Source: Alisma plantago-aquatica (Eukaryota > Streptophyta > Magnoliopsida > Alismatales > Alismataceae). Taken from it: DNA of 64,000 nt. Both the position numbers and the translations under genes were made by a program. Location: positions 746,081,056-746,145,055 of the forward strand of contig OY856413.1 in NCBI GenBank assembly GCA_963693085.1. The letters are read 5' to 3'. This document shows positions 24,994-37,138 of the stretch, in pieces; positions within the stretch are counted from its first letter, which is position 1; each line of letters opens with the position of its first letter. Below the pieces are notes generated by a model. The model made no database searches. It was not told the origin of the DNA and saw nothing but the letters and a program-made list of their open reading frames with translations.

Positions 24994-25663
24994 TATAACA
25001 CCTAGATTTTCATAACACATGAGCGAAAGCATTTTTTTTGGTGTCACACACATGATGACCATTGCAATTAAAGCAAATGAAACACTTTGCATAACTAGAA
25101 AACTGATTCATACATAGTTTGACAAAGAAATAAAGTCATATAATCTACCATGATAACAAGATTATACATAATAAAAGATGGCTAAACTTTGGATCCTCAT
25201 AGTAGATGGCGCCCCACTAGGCAAGCTTGAAATCTCCTAGACCTTTTCTTGTCATTTTGTTCTTCGATTTCTCCAAAACCTATGGACATCGCGTCCCCAG
25301 CCATGCATTGGGAAAAATAGTCGTTACTGTAAGTGGCATGAGTATTCTAAAATATACATTGCTAAAGAATTGAAATTGGATTTTATAAATAAGAAACTAA
25401 CATCAAACTCTGAGTAAAATCTTTAACATATTCTCTCTTATTACTTAATTTGAATTCTTATCTTTCTACCATATCTTTCTCTAGAGACATGTACCCTAGT
25501 ACGTGGATCTCAAGACCTACATCATAGTGCATGGGTCATATTTATCTTATCTAATTCCCTCTCATCATACTTATGCATGAGATTATGGGCATGCTCTAGC
25601 CTAAAGGTATATTTTACTTACAATTTTTATCTGATTGTGGCCACCATTATACAATAAGTCCTC

Positions 25664-25850
25664 CTCTGTTGACACCGAAGTGTCCTCTATGGTGCAATGC
25701 ACCCTCTGTTGGCATAAATGCCCTCTATTGACACCAAAGTGTCCTCTATGATGCAATGCACCCTCTGTTGGCACAATGTGCCCTATGAAATGGAGTAAAC
25801 ACTCCTCTGAATTGGCACCAGATGACTCTGAATCATCCCGGGACTCTCTG
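25664..25850. repeat. array of ~20-bp mini-hairpin units, copy in right LTR of Element A
   Basis: The same array as at 20,428. Here the fourth unit is intact (GACAC/GTGTC), while the fifth has a changed left arm (GATGC/GCACC) and the eighth has lost its right arm. Stems GGTGC/GCACC, GGCAT/ATGCC, GGCAC/GTGCC and GGAGT/ACTCC are intact. Confidence 0.85.
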
Positions 25851-28663
25851 AATGAGGACTTATCATATAATGTACTATGTGAAGGTTCTAAATTAATTAT
25901 TTTAAGTCTAGTCTTACTAAACTATGAATCTGAACTTAACTGAAACTGAGTACTGAACATGTACTGAATTATAAATCTGAATCTGAATCTAAATCTTTTA
26001 TTCTTAAATGATAAACTGAATCTACAACTAAATGTGAATATAGATCTCAATTACTTCATAATTGAGATTGGGTCTAAAACCCTTATCATGTATCTTTATT
26101 TAGTATCTGGCTACTCACACAATGAGTAGTCTAAGACTTATTCTAAATCTAATATTACTATTATTATTATTATCTAGATAAACCTTATTTTGAATCTCTG
26201 ATTTGATAGTATAACATCATTGATACTAAACATAACAACTGAGTCTGACGGCTTAGGAAGGAGGATCTTATTCGAATATATATATTAAGGAACAAATAAT
26301 AGCTTTAACAAACTATGTGAGAGTAATTTAAGCATAGACTATCTATAAACATACAATCTAACATGATGATTCAATCTCTTCAAAAACTCATTATAATATA
26401 TCCCACCTTGAATCTTAATGTCTTCATATGAACTTATGTATTAAACCTTAAGTCTTACAATAGGAATTTTATACAATTGTACCTTGAAACTTAAATATAA
26501 CTTAATGCATCACAATCTTAAATCTATCGTCATAAACTCAAATTACAATACACTCTAATGGGGCCCTTATATTTAAAATAGATCATGTCTTAATACATTG
26601 AAATCTCACTTTGTATTTTTCTTCTAGATGTTGCTCATTCTATGAAATTTTATTAACTCCTTAGTTCATAAATCTTTACATATATAAGGAATCTTGATAA
26701 TGTGTTTCTACTTGAAACCTTAATACTCAATTATATGTATAAAAGTGAGGAACCCTTTTAGTGTATCCATACTTAAAATCTTAACACATGGTTATATCTC
26801 ATTACCATGGATGTATGTCAGTCTTAACTTGCATTTCTTTTCTTCTGGTCTTGAACATTCATATAGAACAACATTAAGAAACATGAGAGTAATTTACCCT
26901 TCTATCCTTGTTAATTCATTACCATCTCATGACACATCTCTAATTTCTACATTGAGCATATGAAATATCATAATCGTAAAGTATTGAAAATATTATCTAC
27001 ATATCTGATTAGGGATATTAAGTTCTCATTTAAGATGCATGTAAATGTACTATATTTGATAAATTGAAATACTCATGGGCATGAACCACTTACCTCTTGT
27101 ACTAAGGGTATCTATAAGGAAGTCCTGATTCCAAGTTCCATAACTTTAATAACCTGGATATCATCATAGTTTTATTAGTCCAAGTGTATGTTCCCTCTTT
27201 CTATTTCTATATCTCAAAACCCCATCTTCCTAACTTTATATACCAACTTAGAGTTCTTAAACATACCTTTAATCTATGATCACCATAAAATCTTGGCGTC
27301 GAAATAAAATAAAACTCATACTATATAATTAATATTATCTTTATACTCAAATAAGACATAAATTGTCTTATGCACTAATATGAACATATACTTCATATAA
27401 TGAGAAAAATTCTCAAATATAGTCACATATTTTAAACTTACTGACTCAATTAGGAAATCAAAGTAGAATCCCATCATGTTACTAATACCATGCCTAATTA
27501 GCCATAAATATATCACTTAATGTGTCAAGATAATCATCTATTATTCTTACATAATGCCCACTCAGGTGCAAAACTAAATACTAATATAATAAAACAAGAA
27601 AATCCATCAAATCTGTAGAAAAATAATAATACAATGTATCAAGGTCATGTATTGAAATATTAGGTCATTTCGTAATCGGATCATGGGTGAAATATCCAAA
27701 ATGCCCTTATTAGGATTTGCATAAAAATCATAGATAAAACTTTGAATCAGGATGATCTAGGTTTGCAATCATGTATATCACATCAAAATATACTTACCAT
27801 AAAATATTCATTAATTTCTAAAGTGCTTTACTATTTTTAGCTCTCAAAACATTGAAATCACATATACTCTAGAAATTGACTAGTAATAATTATCAGACGT
27901 CCAAAACACACTCTGGAAATATTTTTAGAAGAAAGTAAACTTGAAGAGATTTCTATAGATACCATGTTTGTCCCAAACCAAGCTCTATATCTCAAGGTAT
28001 GAATTTTAGAATAATACCTATTTTAAAGAAACCTGAAACGTCGCTTTTGGATTTGACCACTGTGATTTGATCACACGCCCAACAGCTCGAGGGCTTGGGG
28101 CTCGCGGATCTTTGCTTGGATTCGACTGGTTTACAACCTAAGAACTCGGACGCCTCTCCATTCTCCTACAGGTCACGAGCATCGAACACAGGGATAGGGA
28201 TCCCCTGTTGCGCCGCAGAAATAGGGTGCCGACCTCGTGGGTGCTCTTCGACGGCCGAGGTCTCAAATTCAACGGTGTAGAGTACCTATTAACAGTGCAT
28301 GACAATTTCCCAACCTCTCTTGCGCTCTCCTATAGTGAACTACTCGTGTCCTTCATCCTCCTTGCCCCATGTTCCTTCCATGTTCACACCGCCTCCCACA
28401 GATAGGTTTCAACCTCAACCCTGAGGGTATTGCAGTGCATAGTGCAGTTGGCTACCACTCCGTCCAACTTCCTTACCTAGGGTGGTGGTGTCTCTAGACG
28501 CGGATAGGTCAGGGTTGAAGAAGCCTACCATGTAGTCCTTGTTGTCATAACCTCTTATTCCTTACATCTTCTTGTTCTTCGTTCTTCCTCTCTTTCTCTT
28601 GGTCAAAACGAGACCAAACCCTAGCCTTAGACTCATCTAGCCGCCAACCTTTAGAAACTGAGG

Positions 28664-28671
28664 CTTTTATA
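28664..28671 (-). promoter_or_regulatory. TATA box of Element A 5' LTR
   Basis: Minus-strand TATAAAAG in the same context as the partner LTR. Element B is inserted about 410 bp upstream of it in the element's own direction, so B's sequence now replaces the distal U3. Confidence 0.65.
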
Positions 28672-29076
28672 GCCCTTCCATCCTTAGATTTTCCTTGGGA
28701 GGTTTCCCATCTTTGGACTCTATTTCAGTCTTGCTCAAACAGGGCACCGATTCTCTAGTCCATGAACTTAAGTCTCGATCCCTCTCCTCTTTTATTTATT
28801 ATCATTATTTTGTTTAGATAAAAGTCCAAATTGAATAAATATGTATACTGCCTAATACAGAACCCCATTTAATCTCAAATTTTGGGATTCACTCAATATT
28901 GGCATTATACTTCCACGGACAAGGAACTAGAACAAAACTAATTTGATACGTACTCCAAACTTATCTTGTAAGTAAATATCATTTAATCACATATTTAATT
29001 TCCTTAGACAATATGTATCTGAAATTTCTACCACAACCTTATATTCTAGTTATAACCACTTAATATATTTCCAATA

Positions 29077-29081
29077 CTTAT
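29077..29081. other. target-site duplication CTTAT, left copy (Element B)
   Basis: CTTAT before the left LTR of B is repeated at 43,494-43,498. The unoccupied homologous site in Element A's other LTR (near 23,866-23,873) reads through with a single copy. Confidence 0.9.
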
Positions 29082-31784
29082 TGTAACAACGTCGATCGGA
29101 CAAACATTATTAACTAAGCGGAAGCAATCACTAACATTGGATTACCAAAAATCACTAAAAATTAAAACCATTTGCAAAGAGATCCATTCATAGGAAAACT
29201 CTTTAACCAAGAACCAAAGTGTTTCCATTTCATCCTGGATCACAAGTACACAGCCTGTACAATTCCTTTTTAAGGATTACAACACTGACTGCCCTGTTAA
29301 CAAATATACACAGGCAGTATAAAACTTTGAGGCATTAAGCCAAAACTCCGATTGAATCATTTAAAACTCCGAGGACCTGAGAGTACAGAGACGACACATA
29401 GGACTACTATCTATATGACTTGATAGACAATATCTCCACCTGAGATCTCATTTCTATCCTTGTTGTTGCTGTTGCTTCTGCTCATCTCTGTTCTAGGGAT
29501 TTCCTGCCTTGCCTTCCATGCATACCTAAAAATGATTTCCCACGGGGGTGAGACAATTGAAAAATTGCCCCAGCGAGAGATATAACTCTCTGCCAAAACA
29601 TTGTTATTGCAGTTTATTAAATTAAAACTGAGCATGGGTTACTTTTACCTTATCAGGCAAAATTATTCATCATAGAACAGAATAAGATAATCTCCATTCT
29701 CAAGGAGGTCATTGCATCTACCCATGGTAGATAAGTAATTCATCTGTCTACTTTGCAGAGAATATAAAGAAACATAATTAACATTTATCTACTAAGGAAT
29801 GCACAAAGAAATGCAACATCAGCCAATGAATCTCCGTATTCAATCCTTAAGCAAATATGTTATACGGCTGATTATATTTTACAATCACACTTATGCTCTG
29901 AGGAGATGAGATATACCGCTCATACTCCAACCGACCACTACGAAATCGCCTCGGTACCATACATGGGTCATCAAAAGAGTCGGATTCTTATGACCTCATC
30001 TGTATCGGTTAGTACGAGACCACATGCAGGACATCTCGTGTCTCTGCCAACTAGCTAGCCAGGGTATTCTGGCACCTTCGCGACAGAGTTACAGCGTCAA
30101 CTGCACTCTCATCGCCAATCGAGAGATTTCTTGTTTATCTCCTCGATCCGACATTAAGTATCATTGGGAGATTCATGATACATCCATCCCGACATATTCA
30201 TGAAGGATTGAGAGGTTTCTTGTTTACCTTCCAACAATCTCTTCAAGAGGACGTAAGGATATTTTCGCCCATTTACCCCCACATATTCAAAATATGTGCT
30301 CCGGGTTTTGTCGCGGGCACCCGTTTCACCATCACCTATTCCTGACGATGATGGATCTATGGTCAGAGCACTACATGAATAAATTTCACTTGATTTATTA
30401 AGTACATTCTCATATTTTTTTAGCATCAGCCAAGTTCTCAAACATAACTTATTACAACAATGCTATAAAGAGACATGTACTACTTTTATCAGATATTTAT
30501 CAGTCTTTCAAAGACCCTGGGAACTCAGTCCCTCATTTCAATACTGGGAATTAGCATCCCTTCACTTTCTCATCACCATAATCATATGGTTCTGGGTATT
30601 CAAACCCTTAACTCATCATTGAGCATTATTATACCTTTTTCAGGTAACTACCACCTTCAGGTCATCGAACCAAGGCATTCATGATACTTTTTACACAAGC
30701 ATCACATCTGGCTCATGAGGCCATGGAATATCTTGTCACCTCTCACTAGGTAACAACTTACTCATGTGACTCATAAAATTCCATGCATATTGCTTCTTTT
30801 ACTAAGCAACAACAACATTAAGGCACATAATGCCAATCAACATTTATAATATAAATATCACAGCTCAAACTAGTTATATACATCATCTCATAATATTTGT
30901 ATGGTTATTAGGCATGATAACAGTCATACAAGATATTCATCACATCATGTGATGTGATAGTAACACCATTATTCCTCTACCAGGAATTAGGGTTTACTAT
31001 CAAATAGGGCTTTCCATTCCCTTTACCCAAATTAGGGTTAGGGTTCCCCATTTCTCATTAATAAAGAGTTCATGATCTCATTATCTGACAACCCTTAATG
31101 CATTATTCCATACCTTTGAGGCATTCAAGGATATCATATTTGATTATTCTAGAACACTACTTTCATCATATAGCATTAATGATCATCAATTCAAGGTATG
31201 AGTTCATTTCTCATCCTTATCATGGTATGATTATATCATACACATCATTTGGGCTTAACCTCATTCTCAAGGTACATTAATTAACACTCATCAAGGTGTA
31301 ACAACTCATTACATTTCATTGTAATAGTTGCATAACACACTTCATATGTTTCTTACCCAATTATATTGGATTTGAAGTACATCAAGGCATATAAACCCTG
31401 AAATGCTGAATGTGATAACTATCATATCTTGATGTATCACTTTCTCATCATTTCAAACTCTGTTGAGTTATCCATCTTATCTTGTATTAAGGTATTTCCC
31501 TCTTAATACATCCCATCACTAATCTCTTACCTTTAGCATATAATGCAAAGGCCACACATTAGAATTGTACAGCTATCTCACATGATATGGACTTATCTTA
31601 GTTTAAGGCATGACTTTATTATAAAGTTGCTTATAAATAATCACAATGATACACCCTCAACTAGGGTTTCTCATCACATATCTTATGTATCCTTCATCCA
31701 ATTATATTGGACTTATAATCATATCAAGGTATACGATCATATGAGGTCACTTTCAAATCACCTCTAAATCAAGCATAGAGCACC

Positions 31785-31882
31785 ACGGTCGTGCAACCAA
31801 GAACGGTCGTGCGAAGGGAAGCCACCATGGTCGTTCTACCTTTCACGGTCGTGCAAAGTGAAGCTACCACGGTCATGCTACA
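31785..31882. repeat. ACGGTCGTGC direct-repeat cluster, left LTR of B
   Basis: Five copies of ACGGTCGTGC or one-to-two-base variants in about 100 bp, often preceded by CACC. The partner cluster at 39,842-39,924 has one unit fewer. Confidence 0.8.
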
Positions 31883-32069
31883 GAAGTTCCCCTCATGAAT
31901 CATATTCAAGTATGAATTCTATTCTTTCATTAGGGATTAGGGTTTCACATACCATCTCCCTTCTTTAGAATAGGGATTACATATAGCATCACCCTTCATT
32001 AGGGTTTTATATCACGTTTCCCATATTCAAGGTTTGCTAATCATTCCCAATTAGGGTTTCTCATGAAAT

Positions 32070-32285
32070 CACCCTCAATTAGGGTTTCACATGGATACAC
32101 CCTCAACTAGGGTTTCACATGGATACACCCTCAGTTAGGGTTTCACATGGATACACCCTCAGTTAGGGTTTCACATGGACACACCCTCAACTAGGGTTTC
32201 ACATGGATACACCCTCAACTAGGGTTTCATAAGGATACACCCTCAACTAGGGTTTGAGTTCAATAACCCTGTCAATTAGGGTTTA
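32070..32285. repeat. 28-bp minisatellite with TAGGGTTT core, left LTR of B
   Basis: About eight head-to-tail units beginning CACCCTCAACTAGGGTTT, the first six almost identical and the last two diverged. The core TAGGGTTT is the plant telo-box heptamer region and recurs outside the array across the LTR. Confidence 0.9.
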
Positions 32286-32916
32286 TGTTCATGTTTAGGG
32301 TTTCATGATCTCTTTACTTAAGGATCATAACTCTTAACCACCACATGAATCATATTCATGTATGAATTCATGCTATCAACTTCTCAACTTGAATAGGTCA
32401 TATCACCCTTTAGTTGAGTACATACAACTATGATTAACATAGTGTATCAAGTCATTGACCCTATAAGCAATTAGGAATTCATCCCTTAATTGGCACTAAT
32501 CCCTTAGGTACTATTCGGGTTTCAACCTTTGTACCTTATTTGATTATCATTACTAATCAACATTGGATCAATGGATCATTCATCATCTTGATTCTCAAGA
32601 GATTCAATCATATTGGACCTCCATTACATTGGGTATCCAATTGAATTAGGGTTTCCAATGTTGATTCCTTCAATCATTGAATTCATGGAACCAGTCATCA
32701 ATTGGACCTACCCTCATACTTCAATTGAGTTTAATAGGTCAACCTTAAACTGATTTGACTCTCAATTGACCCTCAATTGATCATCAATTAGGGTTTGATT
32801 CAATTGAATTAGGGTTTGGAATCGATGATTCAACAACACTAATCAATGTAAGACTAGTTGCTTTGAAACCATTGAACCATCATCCAAATTGGATATGACC
32901 TGGCCCCAAACGGTCT

Positions 32917-34020
32917 TGAGGTCGTTTGGATGACCTCCAAATGGTCTTGAGACCGTTTTCCCATCATATCACTCAAATCCAATCCATCCAATTAGGGTTT
33001 GGTTCATTGGATTGATCACCAAATCAGCATTACATTGTTTAACAGCTTGGTACCTTTAGACCTTCAAACACCTAACCATACTCAACCCTAGACCTCCAAA
33101 CGGTCTTGTGTGACCACCAAACGGTCTTGAGACCGTTTGTATGAGCTCCAAACGGTCTTGAGACCGTTTGGCTCATCCAACCTTTGGACTTTAGTGAAAA
33201 ATCATCATGGATTGGTCTATCGAGTTGATCAACAAATCAGCACTACATTGCAATATGATTAGTACCTTTGGACCTTCAATTGGTCAACTATACTTGACCC
33301 CAGACCTCCAAACGGTCTTGGGGTGATCCCCAAACGGGTTTGAAACCGTTTGGGTGATCCCCAAACGGGTTTGAACCCGTTTGGGCTAATCAACCCAAAA
33401 TCTCAACTTCACTCATTGGAATTTCAGCACTGTTTGCAATTAGGGTTTTCCTAATTGATTAGCCTTAAACTCACGATTCCTTGAGAGTTAACCCCTCAAA
33501 TTTGGAGAATCATTAACCAACATAATTATGAACAGGAATCCCAAACTGTCAACGCTTGGTCAACTCACTCAAACGGTCTTGAACCCGTTTTCCCAAGCAG
33601 GTCAAGTTAATCAGGTTGAAAATCAGCACTTAATCCAATTAGGTTTTCCTAATTGATTAGCCTTCAACCTATGATTCCTTTGAAGTTAACCCCTCAAATT
33701 TGGAGGGTCATTAAAAAACATCATTATGAACAGGAATCCCAAACGGTCAACGCTTGGTCAACCATCTCAAATGGTCCTGAACCCATTTGCCCAAGAAGGT
33801 CAAGTTATTCAGGTTGAAAATCAGCACTTAATTCAATTCGATTTGTCTAATTGATTGGCCTTAAACCTATGATTCCTTTGGAGTTAACCCCTCAAATTTG
33901 GAGGGTCATTAGCCTACATAATTAGGAACGATATTCCCAAACGGTCAACGCTTGGTCAACTCCTTCAAACGGGTTTGAACCCGTTTGGTCACCAAACAGT
34001 TTTGGTGAACCCGTTTGGTC
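32917..34020. repeat. palindrome cluster CAAACGGTCTTGAGACCGTTTG type, left LTR of B
   Basis: About nine palindromes with 10-12-bp arms and a 2-bp centre TG. The best is at 33,360-33,385, with perfect arms CCCAAACGGGTT. Two arm versions alternate: CAAACGGTCT/AGACCGTTTG and CAAACGGGTT/AACCCGTTTG. Confidence 0.9.
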
Positions 34021-34543
34021 CCCACCTTTGAGATCGGTTTCTCCCAATATATTTGGTGAGGTGCTTGCTTATGATGATGTCATCATCATATTCCTTCGTG
34101 CACCCAAGAACAGCAACCGTTCTTGATGGAAATTGTAGCAAAGAATCAAGTTTGTAACAAATTGAAGAAAACAATCAACAAAGCATAGATGATTGATGCA
34201 ATAGCAATGATTAAGGGTTTGAGTTATAAAACCCGCCTCCAATTGAGCTCCAAATCTCCACGATCACGCCATCAATGGTGGATGAAGCTCTAGAAACTCC
34301 CCCTAGGCTCGTCCTCAAGCTTTTGATTGCAAAAGTTGGCTAGGGTTGAAGAGGAGATCGAAATAAGAAGGAATCCATAATTTATTTTCAATTTCCACCA
34401 TGAAATCATGAAGAACGAGGGTCAAGAAGTTTACCAACAGGTTGGGGCTCTTCCTCCTGTTGCTCCTAAGTCCCCTTGAGCTCATCCCAAGCAAAGTAAG
34501 AAGAAAGGGCCGAAAAAGCCTTTCAATTCATTTGGAAAAGGCA

Positions 34544-34551
34544 CTTTTATA
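34544..34551 (-). promoter_or_regulatory. TATA box candidate of Element B 3' LTR
   Basis: The minus strand reads CCTTATAAAAGTGCC, about 0.89 kb from the LTR start. The partner is at 42,602-42,609. If correct, the palindromes and minisatellite lie downstream and are transcribed. Confidence 0.5.
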
Positions 34552-35435
34552 AGGAAATTGATGAGAGAGAAAATGCCTTATAAAAATCCAATTAATCCCA
34601 ATAAAGTGGCCGCCTCTTCCCCCTCAACTACCTTGGGTACGAGGCACCTTCCTTGCCTTTAATTCCCCTTCATTATCCTCAATTTAAAGAAAAGCAAATT
34701 AAGCACCTTAATGCTTATAATATAATATCCCACATGTGAGTGGATATTACTTTTCTTTATAAAAAGGTGAGTGGAATTTCACCTACTTAAGATATTTTCG
34801 TTCCTTATCTTTTTAAAGGAACGTCCATACTTATTCAAAATCAACCCAAAACATTTTGGTTGAAAGCCCTTCAATTATTTTTATTCATTTTTGCCCTAAA
34901 TCGAATTAGGGTTTCAATTAGGCATTATTCTTGATTATTTTAATGTCAAGATTCTCTCTCCTACAACTTAATTCAAATGAGGAGTCACTCTCATTTTATT
35001 TGCTCTAAATGATGCTAAGAAACATTAGGGACCTTGTTGAAGTGGTAATTTGCATATTGAACCCTAGATTTTGGGTAAATTGCACATTACACCAAAACTA
35101 GGTTTTAATGCACAAGGATTGCTTTACAAGCTTAATCTTGGTGTCCAAGCTTGTGGAAACCATACCACTACATCATATTCATTCTTATGATGTCTAAACA
35201 TCATAAGAACATCTTATCATGCAACATTTGCAATTTAACCCCTCAACTTGGGTAATTTGCACTTTAGTCCAAAATAAGCAAACATTGCTTCAACATTGTT
35301 CAAACAGGAACAAAATTGAAACATAGGTTCCTTTTGAGCCTTAATTACTTTTCACAAGATGAGATTAAGCATATAATCATATTTCTTAACCAAAACACCT
35401 AGGGTTAAAGCATAACCCAGGTCAGGGATGTTACA

Positions 35436-35453
35436 AATTATAAACCCCTAACT
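35436..35453 (-). other. polypurine tract region of Element B
   Basis: Minus-strand AGTTAGGGGTTTATAATT directly next to the LTR start, after TTTCAGGGACGAAATCC. Confidence 0.5.
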
Positions 35454-37126
35454 AGGATTTCGTCCCTGAAATCCCAGATAAAGGGAACAGATATTATTCA
35501 TTCATCATATCATCATGTCTCTTCATAACACCTCATTGTTATGTAGACATCATAGAACTTTGATCAGCACAAAGTTCCTTCACACAATATTCTCATAGAG
35601 TCAATTGAGAACTTATCTTAAAGACATATTTAGTTGTTATGTTTATGCAAAGCATAAACCCCTAACATATGATGTTCATATCATTTTATATAATCAGACT
35701 GATTTCATAGTTGACCACTCCAGGTAGCCAATCTAAATCATCTGATAATTCTCAGATACCAGAATCTCTTATCTTGGTATCAGACACATGTGTTGAAAAC
35801 ACATCATATTCTCATATTCCTTTCATCATATTTACAACTTTATTGAACAGGGATCATCTCCCTTATTCTCTTTCTCATCATATGAGGGTCATACTTTTAC
35901 TTCCTCATATACACATATTGATCTGAATTCATATCAGATCCCTCTTTCTTGTACTTAAGGTATGATACATTTATTCATTTCATATTTCTTATTTCATGAT
36001 ACTCATTAGATTGAATCAGAATGATTGCTTGATCAGGGCAATCAAAAAGATATCAATCTAAGAGTTTCCATACTCACTTTATCATTAATAGTTGTATACC
36101 TGATCAGGGTTTACAAGTACTGAGATCAAGTAGTATGCAATTACATGCTATCATATTTCTTGCTTTTCATATTATCATAACATAAGATTTAACATCCCTG
36201 GATTTTATCTCGGCATCTCTTCTATACCTCTTCCTCTTTCATAGAGGTATGATCAATATAGAGCATTTAAAAGAATACTGAATAGAATTCAAATTCTAGT
36301 TCTCATCATTTCTTCCCTATATGGCAACTAATAGGGAAAACAAAATCAAAAATCCTCCTTTTTATAACAAAAAGGGTTTAGTGTACTCAACATGTACACA
36401 TTTATAACATACCTTGTACTCATATCATGGTCTTACTAGTCTTATTACTGAAGCAAAAACTAAGCCATAGAATCTTACAGGTGAAAGGTTAAGATATTTG
36501 CACTTACTTAGTGGCTACTTCCCTGGTACACTAGGCATTTATTGCACTATTTGTACCAAAAACCTTGGCTTTTTAGAACCATTAGGCAAATGTCTCTAAA
36601 ATTATAGAGACCGTTCCCTACTTCTCAGCTTATTGCCCCTTCTTGGGCACTACCATCACATATTTATTATCTGTCTGAACTCATGGCAGAGTCCACTTTC
36701 TTGCTATAAGTTAATCTTTTCCATATTTTCCCTTGTTCTAACATGACTAAGTCATTTAGGAACTCATTTACAGCTCAAGCTTTCTGTATTAAGGACTGAT
36801 AACCTAGGTTGTAAGCCTAGCATCCAGTCCACTCATATGCATTACTGTTGCCCTAATCTTCCCAACAAGAGCATGATCATAGGATTCTCTATCCTGATCA
36901 GGTCTTAATGGGGATTCTCAGGCACTCATTATATTCTTGTCTAATCCCTTGCACCTCTTCTTGGTGCAACAACATTGCCATTATCAATGTGTTCGTTGTG
37001 CTCTCCAGTCATTTTAAACTTTACCCTTTCTCTGCACAAGAAGAAATCATTATAGGGTATACTGGAGGACACTAACATAGACTCGATACCTTAGTCCTAT
37101 GTCTCTGTAGACTCAACGAACCTAGA
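35454..37126 (-). other. Element B interior, no coding sequence
   Basis: About 1.7 kb of AT-rich sequence. I see no zinc knuckle, protease, RT or integrase motif on either strand; the longest open stretch (35,711-35,926, + strand) has no family features. It runs against the element's direction. Confidence 0.75.
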
Positions 37127-37138
37127 GCTCTGATACCA
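37127..37138 (-). other. primer binding site of Element B (tRNA-iMet type)
   Basis: Minus-strand TGGTATCAGAGC, 4 bp from the LTR. Confidence 0.85.

Larger units (their letters stand above)
24994..29081 (-). mobile_element. Element A 5' LTR, part left of Element B
   Basis: Homologous to 19,762-23,875. It starts TATAACAC, where the LTR start TG has become TA. It ends at CTTAT, the site duplicated by Element B, and continues at 43,499. The mini-hairpin array is at 25,664-25,850 and the TATA box at 28,664-28,671. Confidence 0.85.
29082..35435 (-). mobile_element. Element B 3' LTR (left copy)
   Basis: 6,354 bp, starting TGTAACAACGTCG and ending GGATGTTACA on the + strand. It matches the right copy throughout, with sparse substitutions, mostly C/T, and a few short indels. 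Short open frames in it (for example 30,154-30,441 and 31,543-31,767) are also present in the partner simply because the LTRs are copies. Confidence 0.9.

Noticed and set aside
30154..30441. 95-codon minus-strand frame conserved at 38,215-38,502
   Set aside because: The conservation only reflects that the two LTRs of Element B are recent copies; no domain is visible and the LTR is otherwise non-coding.
32070..32285. CRISPR-like regular repeat array
   Set aside because: The 28-bp units are head to tail with no spacers between them, inside a plant LTR. It is a minisatellite.
32000..33000. Interstitial telomere
   Set aside because: TAGGGTTT occurs within longer 28-bp units and dispersed in the LTR; there is no run of pure TTTAGGG repeats.
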